Below are positions 26,732-36,900 of a DNA stretch of 64,000 nt, in pieces. How positions within the stretch are numbered: position 1 is the first letter of the stretch; the number at the start of each line of letters is the position of its first letter. The notes under the pieces were generated by a model. It saw only the letters and a list, made by a program, of their open reading frames with translations, had not been told where the DNA came from and ran no database searches. Source of the DNA: Neisseria zoodegmatis. GTDB taxonomy: Bacteria; Pseudomonadota; Gammaproteobacteria; Burkholderiales; Neisseriaceae. The stretch lies in contig NZ_LT906434.1 in assembly GCF_900187305.1 (NCBI RefSeq), forward strand, positions 1,922,001-1,986,000, given 5' to 3'. Both the position numbers and the translations under genes were made by a program.

Positions 26732-29700
26732 ATGAAAAAAATTCTTTATTTTCTAGGTTCCCGTTCTTTATGGGTAATGTTGGGTATCGCCGGTCTGATT
26801 ATATTGGTATGGTTTATCGGCCCGCTGATTTCCATAGGAGAAATCCGTCCTTTAGCGAGTAAAGTCGTGCGCTTTGCCGTGTGTGCCGCCATTATCGGTA
26901 TTTGGTTGGCTAAAGCCGTATTCCGCCAATATCGCGAGTCGCGCCGTAATGCTGCTTTATTGAAAGAAATCAAAGCTGCACAAGAACCCATTTTGAAAAG
27001 TGCAAGCGATATCAGCTCTATGAGCCGCCAATTTGCCGAGATGGACAAAGTGCTGAAAAACGCCAAGTTTTCCAAATCGAAAAACAGCTTATTGGCGAAA
27101 TTGGAAGAAGGCCAATACCTTTACCAAATGCCGTGGTATGTCGTTTTGGGTGCAGCAGGCTCCGGTAAAACCACAGCCCTGAAACGCTCCGGCCTTAATT
27201 TCCCGCTGGAAAGCACTTTGGGAACGTCTGTCAGCGGCTTGGCAGGCACACGGGATTGCGATTGGTTTTTATCTGATGAAATTGTATTGCTGGATACTGC
27301 CGGCAGATTGTCTCTGCACGACAACCACAGCAATAAAGATTCCAGCGACTGGGAAGAATTTGTATCGTTGCTGAAACGCTACCGTCCCAAACAACCTATT
27401 AATGGTGTATTAGTTACTGTGGGTGTGGACGACTTATTGGGCGGTAAAACCAATATCACGGAAATATCGGCAGAGCTGCGCAAAAGAATCCACGAAATGC
27501 ATACCAAACTAGGTATTCATTTCCCTGTTTACCTCATGATTACCAAACTGGATTTGCTACATGGTTTTGATAAATTCTTCACTCATTTAACAGAAGAGCA
27601 AAGAAACCAATACTTAGGCATTTCCCTGTCTGACACAGAAGGAATGGAAACGCCGATTGCCACCGCATCCAATGCCTTATCGGAGATTGTGGATAAATTG
27701 CGCTCGTCTATGTTGGGTACCATCCATCAATTGGAATCTTCTGAAGACAAAGCTGCTGCTTTTGCTTTCCCTGAGGAGTTTGAACGTCTGAACCAAGCCG
27801 TGCTTTCCCTCTTTAAAGAGCTATCCAAATCTTCTAAATTTGAGCAACCGATTGCATGGAGAGGTGTTTACTTTTCAAGCGGTACTCAAACCGGGCAGCA
27901 TCTCAATCCCATCTTGGAAGGTTTGCAAAGCGATTTCCAATTATCAAGAAAATACTTAGATTCGGAGAGAACCGCAGCTCAGACCTCTGATCGCAGCTTC
28001 TTCCTGAACAGATTGTTTTCCGACGTTATCCTCAGCGAAGCAAACTTAGCCGGGGAAAATAAATCTTGGTTCGTCAAAAACCAAATGCTGTATTGGCTCG
28101 GCGTCGGCGCGATTGCGGCTACCGTAATTACCTGCTTGACCATGATGTTGAACAGCTACTCCAATAACCGTTCCTATTTGGAACAGGTCGGCAGCAAAGC
28201 AACTAAATTGGGCATGGATGCAAAAAAATATGCGGATGCGCCCGATTTGCTTAAAGCGGTAACGTTTGCAGAACACGTTAGAGACACCACCAGAAGCAGC
28301 GAAATTCCCGATCTCTCGTCCCCTCCCCTCGGCTACCGCATGGGTCTGTATCAAGGCGCTCAAATGGAGGACGTGGGTGAATCTGCCTACCGCAGAATTC
28401 TCCAAGACAACGTAATGCCTTTAATCAGCTATAAGCTGGACGAGCTTCTGCGCACAACCAGCGGTTCAGACGGCATCAATGGCTATAACGCTTTAAAAGC
28501 CTATCTGATGATGTTTAATAAAGAACATTTCGATGCGGCTTTTATGCAAAACTGGCTGATGTCTAATCTGTCTAAAGCAGAATCTTCAGGCATGAGCGAG
28601 CAGCAGAAAAAATCTGTCGAGAAAGCGTTAAACCAAATCCTTTCCAAGCAAAGCATCACGCCCAGCGTACCCTATGATGAAGCCTTGGTAGAGCGCCGCC
28701 GTCAGGAAATTGCCCAAAGGGATATTGCCACCATGGTATTGGAAGATACCGTGAATGCGGTTGCCCGCTCAGGAAAAGAAGGGGTGACGCCTGTTTCCTT
28801 TTCCAGCATGGGCGGTGTGCAAAGCCACTTGTTGTTCCGTCGCAAAACAGGCGGGGCTTTAAAAGAACCGATTAACTTCATCTATACCAAAGAGACATAC
28901 ATCACCAAAGTATTACCTGCCATGGTTAAATCGGCAGAACAGTTTTTTAACGAAGATAATTGGGTGCTGGGTAATTACGCCTCTTTAAGCCAAAGCAAGG
29001 CTTCCGTTCTTTCCGATGCCCAGAGGCTCTATTTCAGCAACTACATCAGAGTATGGAATCATTATTTAGCCGACTTGTCATTGGTTACGCCGAAATCATC
29101 GCGCGAGAGCATTCAGATTGCCAAACTGCTGTCTGAAAAAAATTCCCCTTTGGCTAATATCATCAAAGGAATTAGCGATAACACGACGCTAACCATTGAT
29201 AATCGGGTTACAGAAAAAGCAGGCAGCAAAATTGCCGATTGGTTAAACAGAGCCGGCCTCTCCAAGCTTTTAAGTGCTGAAGGTGAAGCCAATGTGAAAA
29301 ACGAATTGGCCGCTTTGAAGCAGGCAACGCCTGTTGACGATGCTTTTGCAGACTTCCATATACTGACAGAAACCGCAAATGATCAACCTCCCGCAATTAA
29401 CGGTATTACCGAAGCCATCAACGATTTGTATGTTTATTTGGTTGCCGTTAACGTTGCAGTAGAAAAAGGGGTGGATCTGCCTCCCGACGATCCTTTTGTG
29501 AAATACAAGGCCGAAGTCAACCGGCTGCCCTCTCCTTTCCGCCAAATGCTGGACAATTTTTCTGAGATTATCTTGAAAAATACCGATAAGATTGTTGATG
29601 AAAAACTCATGTCTACTTTGGAAAAACAATTGGCCACCTTAACCGACAGTTGCCAAGAAACCCGCCAACAGGGCTACCCTTTCGAAAGAGGGTCGGAAAA

Positions 29701-30289
29701 CAATGTTGCCTTGGAAAGCTTTTCCAACATCTTCGGCCCCAACGGCACTTACAGCAAGTTTACCAACTTGTCAGGCGAAGCCGCCGTATTGGCCCGTTCG
29801 GACAAACTGGAAACATTAACGGCCAAAAACAGCGCGTTTAAAGACCGTTTTTCCAAATTGGACGACATAGCGGCCATCCGACAAGGCTATTTTGATAAGG
29901 GTTCGGAAACACCAACGTTTGATTTTTCGGTTAAGGTTTTGATTCTGGATGCCGCCTTGGAAAGTGTGAATATTTCGTATGACGGCAAAAGCTATGTATA
30001 CAGCCACGGGCCTGTTAACCCTGCAACTTTTACCTGGCCGTCTAAAAATGAAAACGCTTTGGCCAAAATAGACATTTCTTCCCCCCAAATCAACAGCGCA
30101 GGCATCAGCGCAACCGGGCCGTGGTCAATCTTCCGCCTGATTGAAAAAGGGAAAATCGTCCGCCAAACAGGGAACACCACCGTGGTTGAATACAACATCC
30201 AAGGCAAAAACGTTGTGGTTGAATTTACCACTTCTACCGCATCGAACCCCTTTAATTTAAATAAATTAAGGAATTTTCAGTGCGTTTAA
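26732..30289 (+). CDS. tssM: T6SS inner-membrane protein TssM (IcmF)
   Basis: 1185 residues. Two transmembrane helices lie near the N-terminus (about 13-34 and 45-64), then a cytoplasmic GTPase-like domain with Walker A GAAGSGKTT (about 140-148) and LLDTAGR (about 188). A third helix at about 452-473 precedes the large periplasmic part that spans to TssJ. The Walker motif is intact, so nucleotide binding is possible. It is the last membrane-complex gene. A DUS and about 130 bp separate it from vgrG. Confidence 0.95.
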   Translation: MKKILYFLGSRSLWVMLGIAGLIILVWFIGPLISIGEIRPLASKVVRFAVCAAIIGIWLAKAVFRQYRESRRNAALLKEIKAAQEPILKSASDISSMSRQFAEMDKVLKNAKFSKSKNSLLAKLEEGQYLYQMPWYVVLGAAGSGKTTALKRSGLNFPLESTLGTSVSGLAGTRDCDWFLSDEIVLLDTAGRLSLHDNHSNKDSSDWEEFVSLLKRYRPKQPINGVLVTVGVDDLLGGKTNITEISAELRKRIHEMHTKLGIHFPVYLMITKLDLLHGFDKFFTHLTEEQRNQYLGISLSDTEGMETPIATASNALSEIVDKLRSSMLGTIHQLESSEDKAAAFAFPEEFERLNQAVLSLFKELSKSSKFEQPIAWRGVYFSSGTQTGQHLNPILEGLQSDFQLSRKYLDSERTAAQTSDRSFFLNRLFSDVILSEANLAGENKSWFVKNQMLYWLGVGAIAATVITCLTMMLNSYSNNRSYLEQVGSKATKLGMDAKKYADAPDLLKAVTFAEHVRDTTRSSEIPDLSSPPLGYRMGLYQGAQMEDVGESAYRRILQDNVMPLISYKLDELLRTTSGSDGINGYNALKAYLMMFNKEHFDAAFMQNWLMSNLSKAESSGMSEQQKKSVEKALNQILSKQSITPSVPYDEALVERRRQEIAQRDIATMVLEDTVNAVARSGKEGVTPVSFSSMGGVQSHLLFRRKTGGALKEPINFIYTKETYITKVLPAMVKSAEQFFNEDNWVLGNYASLSQSKASVLSDAQRLYFSNYIRVWNHYLADLSLVTPKSSRESIQIAKLLSEKNSPLANIIKGISDNTTLTIDNRVTEKAGSKIADWLNRAGLSKLLSAEGEANVKNELAALKQATPVDDAFADFHILTETANDQPPAINGITEAINDLYVYLVAVNVAVEKGVDLPPDDPFVKYKAEVNRLPSPFRQMLDNFSEIILKNTDKIVDEKLMSTLEKQLATLTDSCQETRQQGYPFERGSENNVALESFSNIFGPNGTYSKFTNLSGEAAVLARSDKLETLTAKNSAFKDRFSKLDDIAAIRQGYFDKGSETPTFDFSVKVLILDAALESVNISYDGKSYVYSHGPVNPATFTWPSKNENALAKIDISSPQINSAGISATGPWSIFRLIEKGKIVRQTGNTTVVEYNIQGKNVVVEFTTSTASNPFNLNKLRNFQCV

Positions 30290-30423
30290 GCGTCTAATGA
30301 GGATGTAAGCAGGCCGTCTGAAATAACACATTCCGAAATCCACCTGCAAATGATTAAAAATAAAGGTTTAGGCGCTTAACAAACGGAATGTTGGTTTTTA
30401 ATGTGAATAAGGAATTTCCCGAA

Positions 30424-32697
30424 ATGAATAGAACAATCGTTGCTCATACACCTTTGGGACCACAACTGTTATTCAAAAAGATGCTCGGCACAGAATCCGT
30501 TTCCAACCTTTTTGAATTCAATATCACATTTGTTTCTAAAGATTCCAATTTACAAGGCAAAGACATCATCGGCCAGCCGGTAACATTGGAAATCGATACC
30601 GAAGCGGGCAGCCCGCGCTACCTGAACGGCTTGGTTACCGATTTCGGCTACATCGGCGAAGATGAAGACGAAGAGGGCTACCATGCTTATGCTTGTACCG
30701 CCCGCCCGTTTATGTGGTATCTCACTCAAAATGTAGACAGCAGGGTGTTTGTTGATAAATCGGTGCTCGATATTGCCAACGAAGTTTTATCTGCATTCGG
30801 TTTTCCTTATCAGGTTAAATGCCAAAAAGGTTATCGCACCAGAGGCTTTTGCGTTCAATATCAAGAAACCAGTTTTCATTTCTTAAACCGTTTGTTTGAA
30901 CAAGAAGGCATTTACTATTATTTCACCCACAGCAACGGCTCGCACGAGCTGGTTATCGCCGACGATGTCGGCATTTTGCAGGCGATTCCTTCTTCCAACA
31001 TTCCTTACCACTCCCGCCAAACCGCGCCGGGTGCGCCCAGCACCGCTTATATCGACATCTGGGAAGAGCGGGACTCTCTTAAATCCAGCCAGTTCGTTAC
31101 ACAAGAATACAATTACAAAAATGCCAAAGTGCCGATGAAATCGCAGGATTCCGTTCACGATTTCAGCTCGGTAACCATGGAACACTATGATTTCTATACC
31201 GGCTTCAGCGATGTTTCCGAAGCGCAGAATTACAGCCAAGTGCGCAGTGAAGATTTGAAGAGCCAAACCAAAGTCATTACCGGCTCCGGCACGGCATTAA
31301 CGGTTGCTCCGGGCTATACGTTTACTCTGAGCAGACACCCGCATTCGTCATCCAATACCGAATATACGATTTTGAAGGCAAACTACGATTTTGAAGAAGC
31401 CGGCTATACCACCGGCGACCGTATCGGCAAATTCAGAATCTCATTCCGCGTATTGCCGAAGTCGTACCAATACCGCCCGCCACTGAAAACACCCAAACCG
31501 AAAGTGTTGGGCACGCAGGCCGCAACGGTAACCGGCCCGGCCGGAGAAGAAGTTTATACCAACGAATACGGCGATATTAAAGTCCAATTCCATTGGGACC
31601 GCTACGGCAAAATGGATGAAAACAGCTCCAATTGGGTGCGCGTAACGCAAGGCTCGGCCGGTGCGGGATACGGTTCCATCAATACGCCGCGTATCGGCGA
31701 AGAAGTGTTGGTCGACTTCATTAACGGTGATGCCGACCGGCCGATCGTATTGGGCCGTCTGTATAACAGCGCAATGTCGCCGCCGTGGGGGTTCCCTGCC
31801 GCCGCCAAGCAATCCGGTATTAAGAGTAAAAGTTTCAACTCGCCGCTTTCCAACTTTAACGAGTTGATGTTCAACGATACCGCCGGCTCTGAAATGGTGA
31901 ATTTTCAGGCACAGAAAGATTTGACATCGCTGGTTAAAAACAACGAAACCCGCAACGTCAATAACGACCGCACCACCACCATCGGTAATAACGAAACGGT
32001 AACGGTGGTGGGGGACAGGGCGAAAACCGTTCAGAAAAACGAAACGGCTTCGATTACCCAAAACCGCACCAAATCGGTGGGCCAGAACGAAACGGCCAGC
32101 ATCACCCAAAACCAAAGTATCAGCGTCGGCCAAAACCAAAGCACCAGCGTGGGCAAAGACCAAAGCGTCGACGTGGCGATGAACCGCAGCCGTTCGGTCG
32201 GTCAAAACGAAAATGTAACCATCGGCCAAAGTCAGGCGTTGACAGTGGGGCAGGATCAAAACGTTACCGTCGGCCAAAACCAAGCGTTTACCGTCGGAGC
32301 TAACCGCAATAAAACCGTTGTTTCAAACGAAGTCAGCAGCATCGGCGGCAACAAACAGGAAACGGTGAGCAAAAACGGTATGAACAACGTCGGTATCGGC
32401 CAGATGACCAATATCGGCGCGGGCTATATGCTGAACGTCGGCGGCGGTTGGATGACCAACGTCGGCGCGGCGGAAATGCACAGCGTCGGCCTGATCATGA
32501 ACATCAATGCCGGCATGAACATCGGCCTCAATGCCGGCCGCAACATTACTTTGTCCGCCAATTCCAAAATTACCCTGCAAGTCGGTAATTCCATGATTGT
32601 GATGGATAAAAACAAGATTGCGATTGTCAGCAAAAAAATCAAAGTCGTCGGCACCAAAGTGGTGGATATGGACGGTAAAAAAGTGGACATCAACTAG
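30424..32697 (+). CDS. vgrG: T6SS spike protein VgrG (TssI)
   Basis: 757 residues. The N-terminal gp27-like part includes VSNLFEFNITFVS and F.QYQETSFHFLNRLFEQEGIYYYF. The gp5 OB-fold region has VQFHWDRYGKMDENSSNWVRV, NTPRIGEEVLVDFINGDADRPIVLGRLYN. From about residue 510 a long run of octad-like units (SVGQNxxx) forms the gp5 triple-stranded beta-helix needle. No extra enzymatic domain is evident, so effectors are carried as separate cargo. ATG 30424 has a ribosome site (AAGGA, 10 nt upstream); the in-frame ATG at 30388 does not. The adjacent DUF2169 adaptor and Rhs are the likely cargo set. Confidence 0.95.
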   Translation: MNRTIVAHTPLGPQLLFKKMLGTESVSNLFEFNITFVSKDSNLQGKDIIGQPVTLEIDTEAGSPRYLNGLVTDFGYIGEDEDEEGYHAYACTARPFMWYLTQNVDSRVFVDKSVLDIANEVLSAFGFPYQVKCQKGYRTRGFCVQYQETSFHFLNRLFEQEGIYYYFTHSNGSHELVIADDVGILQAIPSSNIPYHSRQTAPGAPSTAYIDIWEERDSLKSSQFVTQEYNYKNAKVPMKSQDSVHDFSSVTMEHYDFYTGFSDVSEAQNYSQVRSEDLKSQTKVITGSGTALTVAPGYTFTLSRHPHSSSNTEYTILKANYDFEEAGYTTGDRIGKFRISFRVLPKSYQYRPPLKTPKPKVLGTQAATVTGPAGEEVYTNEYGDIKVQFHWDRYGKMDENSSNWVRVTQGSAGAGYGSINTPRIGEEVLVDFINGDADRPIVLGRLYNSAMSPPWGFPAAAKQSGIKSKSFNSPLSNFNELMFNDTAGSEMVNFQAQKDLTSLVKNNETRNVNNDRTTTIGNNETVTVVGDRAKTVQKNETASITQNRTKSVGQNETASITQNQSISVGQNQSTSVGKDQSVDVAMNRSRSVGQNENVTIGQSQALTVGQDQNVTVGQNQAFTVGANRNKTVVSNEVSSIGGNKQETVSKNGMNNVGIGQMTNIGAGYMLNVGGGWMTNVGAAEMHSVGLIMNINAGMNIGLNAGRNITLSANSKITLQVGNSMIVMDKNKIAIVSKKIKVVGTKVVDMDGKKVDIN
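31930..32580 (+). repeat. octad repeats in the VgrG needle
   Basis: The coding sequence repeats an approximately 24-bp unit giving (V/I)GQNxxxx-type octads, many carrying Asn-Gln pairs. This is the repeating unit of a triple-stranded beta-helix spike. The array is long, roughly 20 or more units with some degeneration toward the C-terminus. Confidence 0.7.
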
Positions 32698-32709
32698 AGA
32701 AGAACCGCC

Positions 32710-33846
32710 ATGTTTGAGCTGGAAAACTTTACCTGTTTTCATACGCAGCAATTTAAAAATGTCGACCAGTTGGATCGGGCGTATGATGTTGTTGTTGCCA
32801 AAGTCAGCTATGAATTTGAAATCGATCCGGCAACCGGGCAGACAGAGCTTCAGTTTGCCCGCATGCAAACGCCGCTTACGTTTGCCGACACTTTTTACGG
32901 CGAGCCGTCGCAAACCGCCACCGAGTTGGAAAGCGATTTCTGCCTCTATAAGCCTAAAACGGATTTTGTGATCAATGCGGTAGCCTACGCACCCGACGAT
33001 CTGCCCGCCCGACAATTCGCCGCCTCGGTCAGCATCGGCGATTACCGCAAAACCCTTGCCGTTACGGGAGAGCGCTATTGGATACGCGAAGCCGTGGGCT
33101 GGTCTATCGGCGAACCCTCCCCTATCCTTTCCCTGCCCATCCGCTATGAATTTGCCTTCGGCGGCAGCGAAGTTGAAGACGACCACACAGGCTATCAGGA
33201 AAACGCCATCGGCATCGGCTATTACCCGAAATCTTTCCTGCAAAAAAACAGCTTCAAGCGGATGCTGAGAGCCCATCAGATTTACGATCCGGCCAAACCC
33301 GTGTGCGATCCTGCCGAAAAAGCCTCCCCCGAAGGCTTCGGCTTTATGCCGCGCTACTTCGCCCAACGCGCCAAACATACCGGCACCGCCGACGCCCAAT
33401 GGATTGAAAACCGCGCCCCGCTGCTGCCGGAAGATTTTTCTATGGCATATTGGAACGGCGCGCATCCCTCGCTGCAACTGCCACACCTGAAACCCAACCA
33501 TATTTATGAACTCGGTTTCACTGGCATGGTGCATTCCTTCCAAGCGCCCAACCAACACTTTACCGTCGAACTGCCGGTAGAAACCGTGTTCGTCCATGCC
33601 TATACCGCAGCCAATCAGTCTTTGTGTAAAGATATGGTGCTGGACACCGTGTTTGTAGATGTGGAAAAACGGCGCATCGACTGCAACTACCGAACCTCTT
33701 TTGCGGAAGAGCTGGAAATCGCTTCGTGCCAACTCAGGTTTATCGCGCGGCGCGAACGGGGAGACCAAATCGCAGCCGCCCAAGCCTGCCGCGGTTCGCA
33801 AACCGAATTTATCCCCATACCGCCATCACTAACGGCACACGCATAA
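32710..33846 (+). CDS. DUF2169 T6SS effector adaptor
   Basis: 378 residues. Family signatures are present: KPKTDFVINAVAYAPDD near residue 82, SIGDYRKTLAVTGER, LPIRYEFAFGG at about 145-155, and AQRAKHTGT. DUF2169 proteins are chaperone-adaptors that load DUF4150/PAAR-like Rhs effectors onto VgrG. That is exactly the order here: vgrG, this gene, then a DUF4150-Rhs. No signal peptide is present. The stop lies 59 bp before the Rhs start, and a 12-bp gap separates it from vgrG, so the three are one transcription unit. Confidence 0.85.
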   Translation: MFELENFTCFHTQQFKNVDQLDRAYDVVVAKVSYEFEIDPATGQTELQFARMQTPLTFADTFYGEPSQTATELESDFCLYKPKTDFVINAVAYAPDDLPARQFAASVSIGDYRKTLAVTGERYWIREAVGWSIGEPSPILSLPIRYEFAFGGSEVEDDHTGYQENAIGIGYYPKSFLQKNSFKRMLRAHQIYDPAKPVCDPAEKASPEGFGFMPRYFAQRAKHTGTADAQWIENRAPLLPEDFSMAYWNGAHPSLQLPHLKPNHIYELGFTGMVHSFQAPNQHFTVELPVETVFVHAYTAANQSLCKDMVLDTVFVDVEKRRIDCNYRTSFAEELEIASCQLRFIARRERGDQIAAAQACRGSQTEFIPIPPSLTAHA

Positions 33847-33905
33847 ACCGATTGATTTCCAAACGCAAACCGCTTTAAGCAGATTACCGAAACAGGAGCA
33901 TATTC

Positions 33906-36900
33906 ATGGCCATCAACAAAATCGCCCGTAAGAGCAGCAAGTTCCGCGTGGTGTTTATGGTGCCCGATTTCTGTTGGCCGCCCCCGCCCGCTCCGCCTAC
34001 CGTACCGCCGATTCCCTTCCCGCTGTTTGCCGATTTGGGCGGTGCTAAAACCGTTGCCAAAGACGTTAAAATCAACCGCAAACCTGCTTTCGTTTTCAAA
34101 GCCAGTAAAACCAACCGCACTTACGGCGACGAAATCGCCCTGCCCGGCCGCAAAGGGGTATTGTCGCGCACCGCCACCAAACCGGCTTGGCCGATCATGC
34201 ATTCTTCTTCGGTTAAAATCCGCAAACGCTATATCGTCCGTGCCGGCGATATGTTCCACATGAACAACAAGTATAAGAAGAAACTGCCGCCCAAGCCGTG
34301 TATTTCCTGTAAGGCTGCCGTGGGTGCCGGCCGTCCGGTCAATCCGATTCACGGGTTGAAGTTTCTGGAGAACGAAACCGACTTCGCCTTCGAAGGCTTG
34401 ATGCCTTTGGTGTGGAACCGCAGCTATTATTCCGACCAAGACGGCACCGGCTGGCTCGGCGAGGGCTGGAGCGTTCCCGGCAGCCAACGCATCATCCGCG
34501 ATGCGGCAGGCTTGGCCTATATCGACGATCAGGGGCGGCTGTTTCCGCTGCCGGAAGTGGACGAAGACGATGAAGAACCGGTGTTGTTCGAGAGCGAACA
34601 AATCTGGTTCAGCAAGAATTCAGACGGCCATTATGTGATTGCGTCGTTAAACGGTTCGGTGTCGTTGCGTTTCGCGCCGCTGGCGGTCTCGGAAGACGAT
34701 CCGAACGGCAACAGTTGCAGCCTCTTGCCGTTGGTGGCGGTGGAAGATGGCAACGGTAACCATCAGCGTTTCGTTTATCATCCCATTACGGGGCTACCGC
34801 AATATATTATCGACGGCAACGGGCGGGTGTTCTACCTGCACTTCGGCAATGTCGCCGATGCCGCCGCGCCGAAGCTGCGCTTGTTGTCGGTATCGCTGCT
34901 CGATGCCCTGCCCGCTGTCGGCGCAGCCGCGCAGATCGGCGACGCATTGGTGCGCTACGAATACAGCGGCAGCGGCGATTTGCTGCGCGTGATCGGCCGC
35001 GACGGTGTAGTCAAACGCAGTTTCACTTATCAAAACAACCTGATGGTGTCGCATACCGATGCGGCGGGCTTAACCGCCTATTACGAATACAGCCATTACA
35101 CCCCCACCGGCAAAGTGCTGCGCAATTGGACTTCGCTGGGCGAAGAATGGCGTTTCACCTACCACGACGGTTACACCGAAGTAACCGATGTCTTGGGGCG
35201 CACCGAGCAATACCATTACGACTACAACAACGAGTTGACTAAACGGGTGCTCGCCGACGGCAGCACCGTATTGATGGAACGCGACAGCTTGGGCCGTCTG
35301 CTCAGCCACACCGACGCAATGGGCCGCGTTACCCGTTACCAATACAGCAACGAAGGCCAAATCGAGACCGTCGTCCGCCCCGACGGCGCCATGCTGCATT
35401 TCGACTACGACGACAGCTACCGCCTGATCCGCAAAAGCGATGCCGAAGGAAACTACGACAGCTACACCTACGACGAAGCCGGCAATCTGCTGACCCACAC
35501 CGACCCGCTCAAACACACCACCCGCTTCGAATATGCCGGCAACGGTTTGCTGTTGAGCGTGACCGATCCCAAAGGCAGCACCACCGAGTATCACTACGAC
35601 CGCAACCACCAACCCGACCTGATTACCGACTGCTCCGGCTACCAAACCAAACTGGCCTACACCCCCGAAGGGCAGTTGGCGCGCATCACCGATGCCTTAG
35701 GCCAGCACACCGAATACCATTACGACGCCAACCGAAACCTCACCCTCGCCCTTTATCCCGACGGCAGCAAAGAAACCTTCCGTTACGATGCCGCCGACCG
35801 TCTGACCGCCCATACCGACGGCGAAGGCCACACCACCGCATACGAATACGGCCAAGACGGTTTGCCGACACAGCGTACCAATGCGCTGGGCCACACCTTC
35901 GGCTACCACTACGACCAAGCAAGAAGGCTCATCGGCCTCACCAACGAAAACGGCGCCCGCTACCGCTTCGCCTACGACGTGCTCGACCGTTTGGTGGCCG
36001 AAAGCGGTTTCGACCATAAACTGACCGCCTACCACTACAACGCCGGCGGCGAACTGGTGCAGCAAAGCGAATACGGCGACGATGCCAGTATCGCCGCCAA
36101 ACTGATGGCGCAATACGGCGGCCAACCGGTTAAAAGCAAAGACAGAACACCGCTTTCAGACGGCCTTAAAGACAAAACCCCGCTCAGAATCACCGAGTTC
36201 CAACGCGACATCTTAGGCCGTCTGAAACACACCCTTGCCCACGATAACAAAGGCAACATTCAGGAAACCGCCTATCATTACGACCTTAACGGCAACCTCG
36301 TCCGCGCCGCCAACCGGCACAGCATTACCTGTTTCGACTACAACTCAGGAGGCCAACTCATCGGCCAACACCATTGGAAGGTACCGACCCAAAAAGAGAA
36401 CGAGCAAAACGGCCTGATAGACACCGACTGGCGCGACCCGCAGTACGATATGCTGTTTTTAACGCAGACCCAAAGTATCCGTTACCATTACGACTTCAAC
36501 GGCAACCGCACCACCACCGTGCTGCCCGACGGCAGACAAATCAACTACCTGTATTACGGCAGCGGCCACCTGCACCAAATCAACCTCGACGGCGAAGTCA
36601 TCAGCGACATCGAACGCGACAAACTGCACCGCGAAATCCAAAGGACACAGGGTGCCTTAACCAGCCGCTACGAATTGGATCCGCTAGGCCGTCTGAAAAA
36701 ACAAATCGCCGCGCTCGACAGCCTGTCTGAAAGCGGCAACGGCAAAAGCAAAGTAGCGGCGGGTTACGGCCAAACCGCGGTCAAACGCAGCTACGGCTAC
36801 GACAAAACCGGCAACCTGCTCCACAGCAGCGACCAGCGGACAGGAACCACACATTTTGAGTACGACAAACTGGGCAGAATCACCCAAGCGGGCAACGAAC

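Noticed and set aside
31930..32580. Repeat array in vgrG considered as CRISPR
   Set aside because: The repeats are in-frame 24-bp coding units without unique spacers of constant length; no cas genes are present.
32323..33801. Long minus-strand open frame opposite vgrG and the DUF2169 gene
   Set aside because: It is the antisense of two well-supported genes; its composition reflects their codon bias and it shows no recognisable domain.
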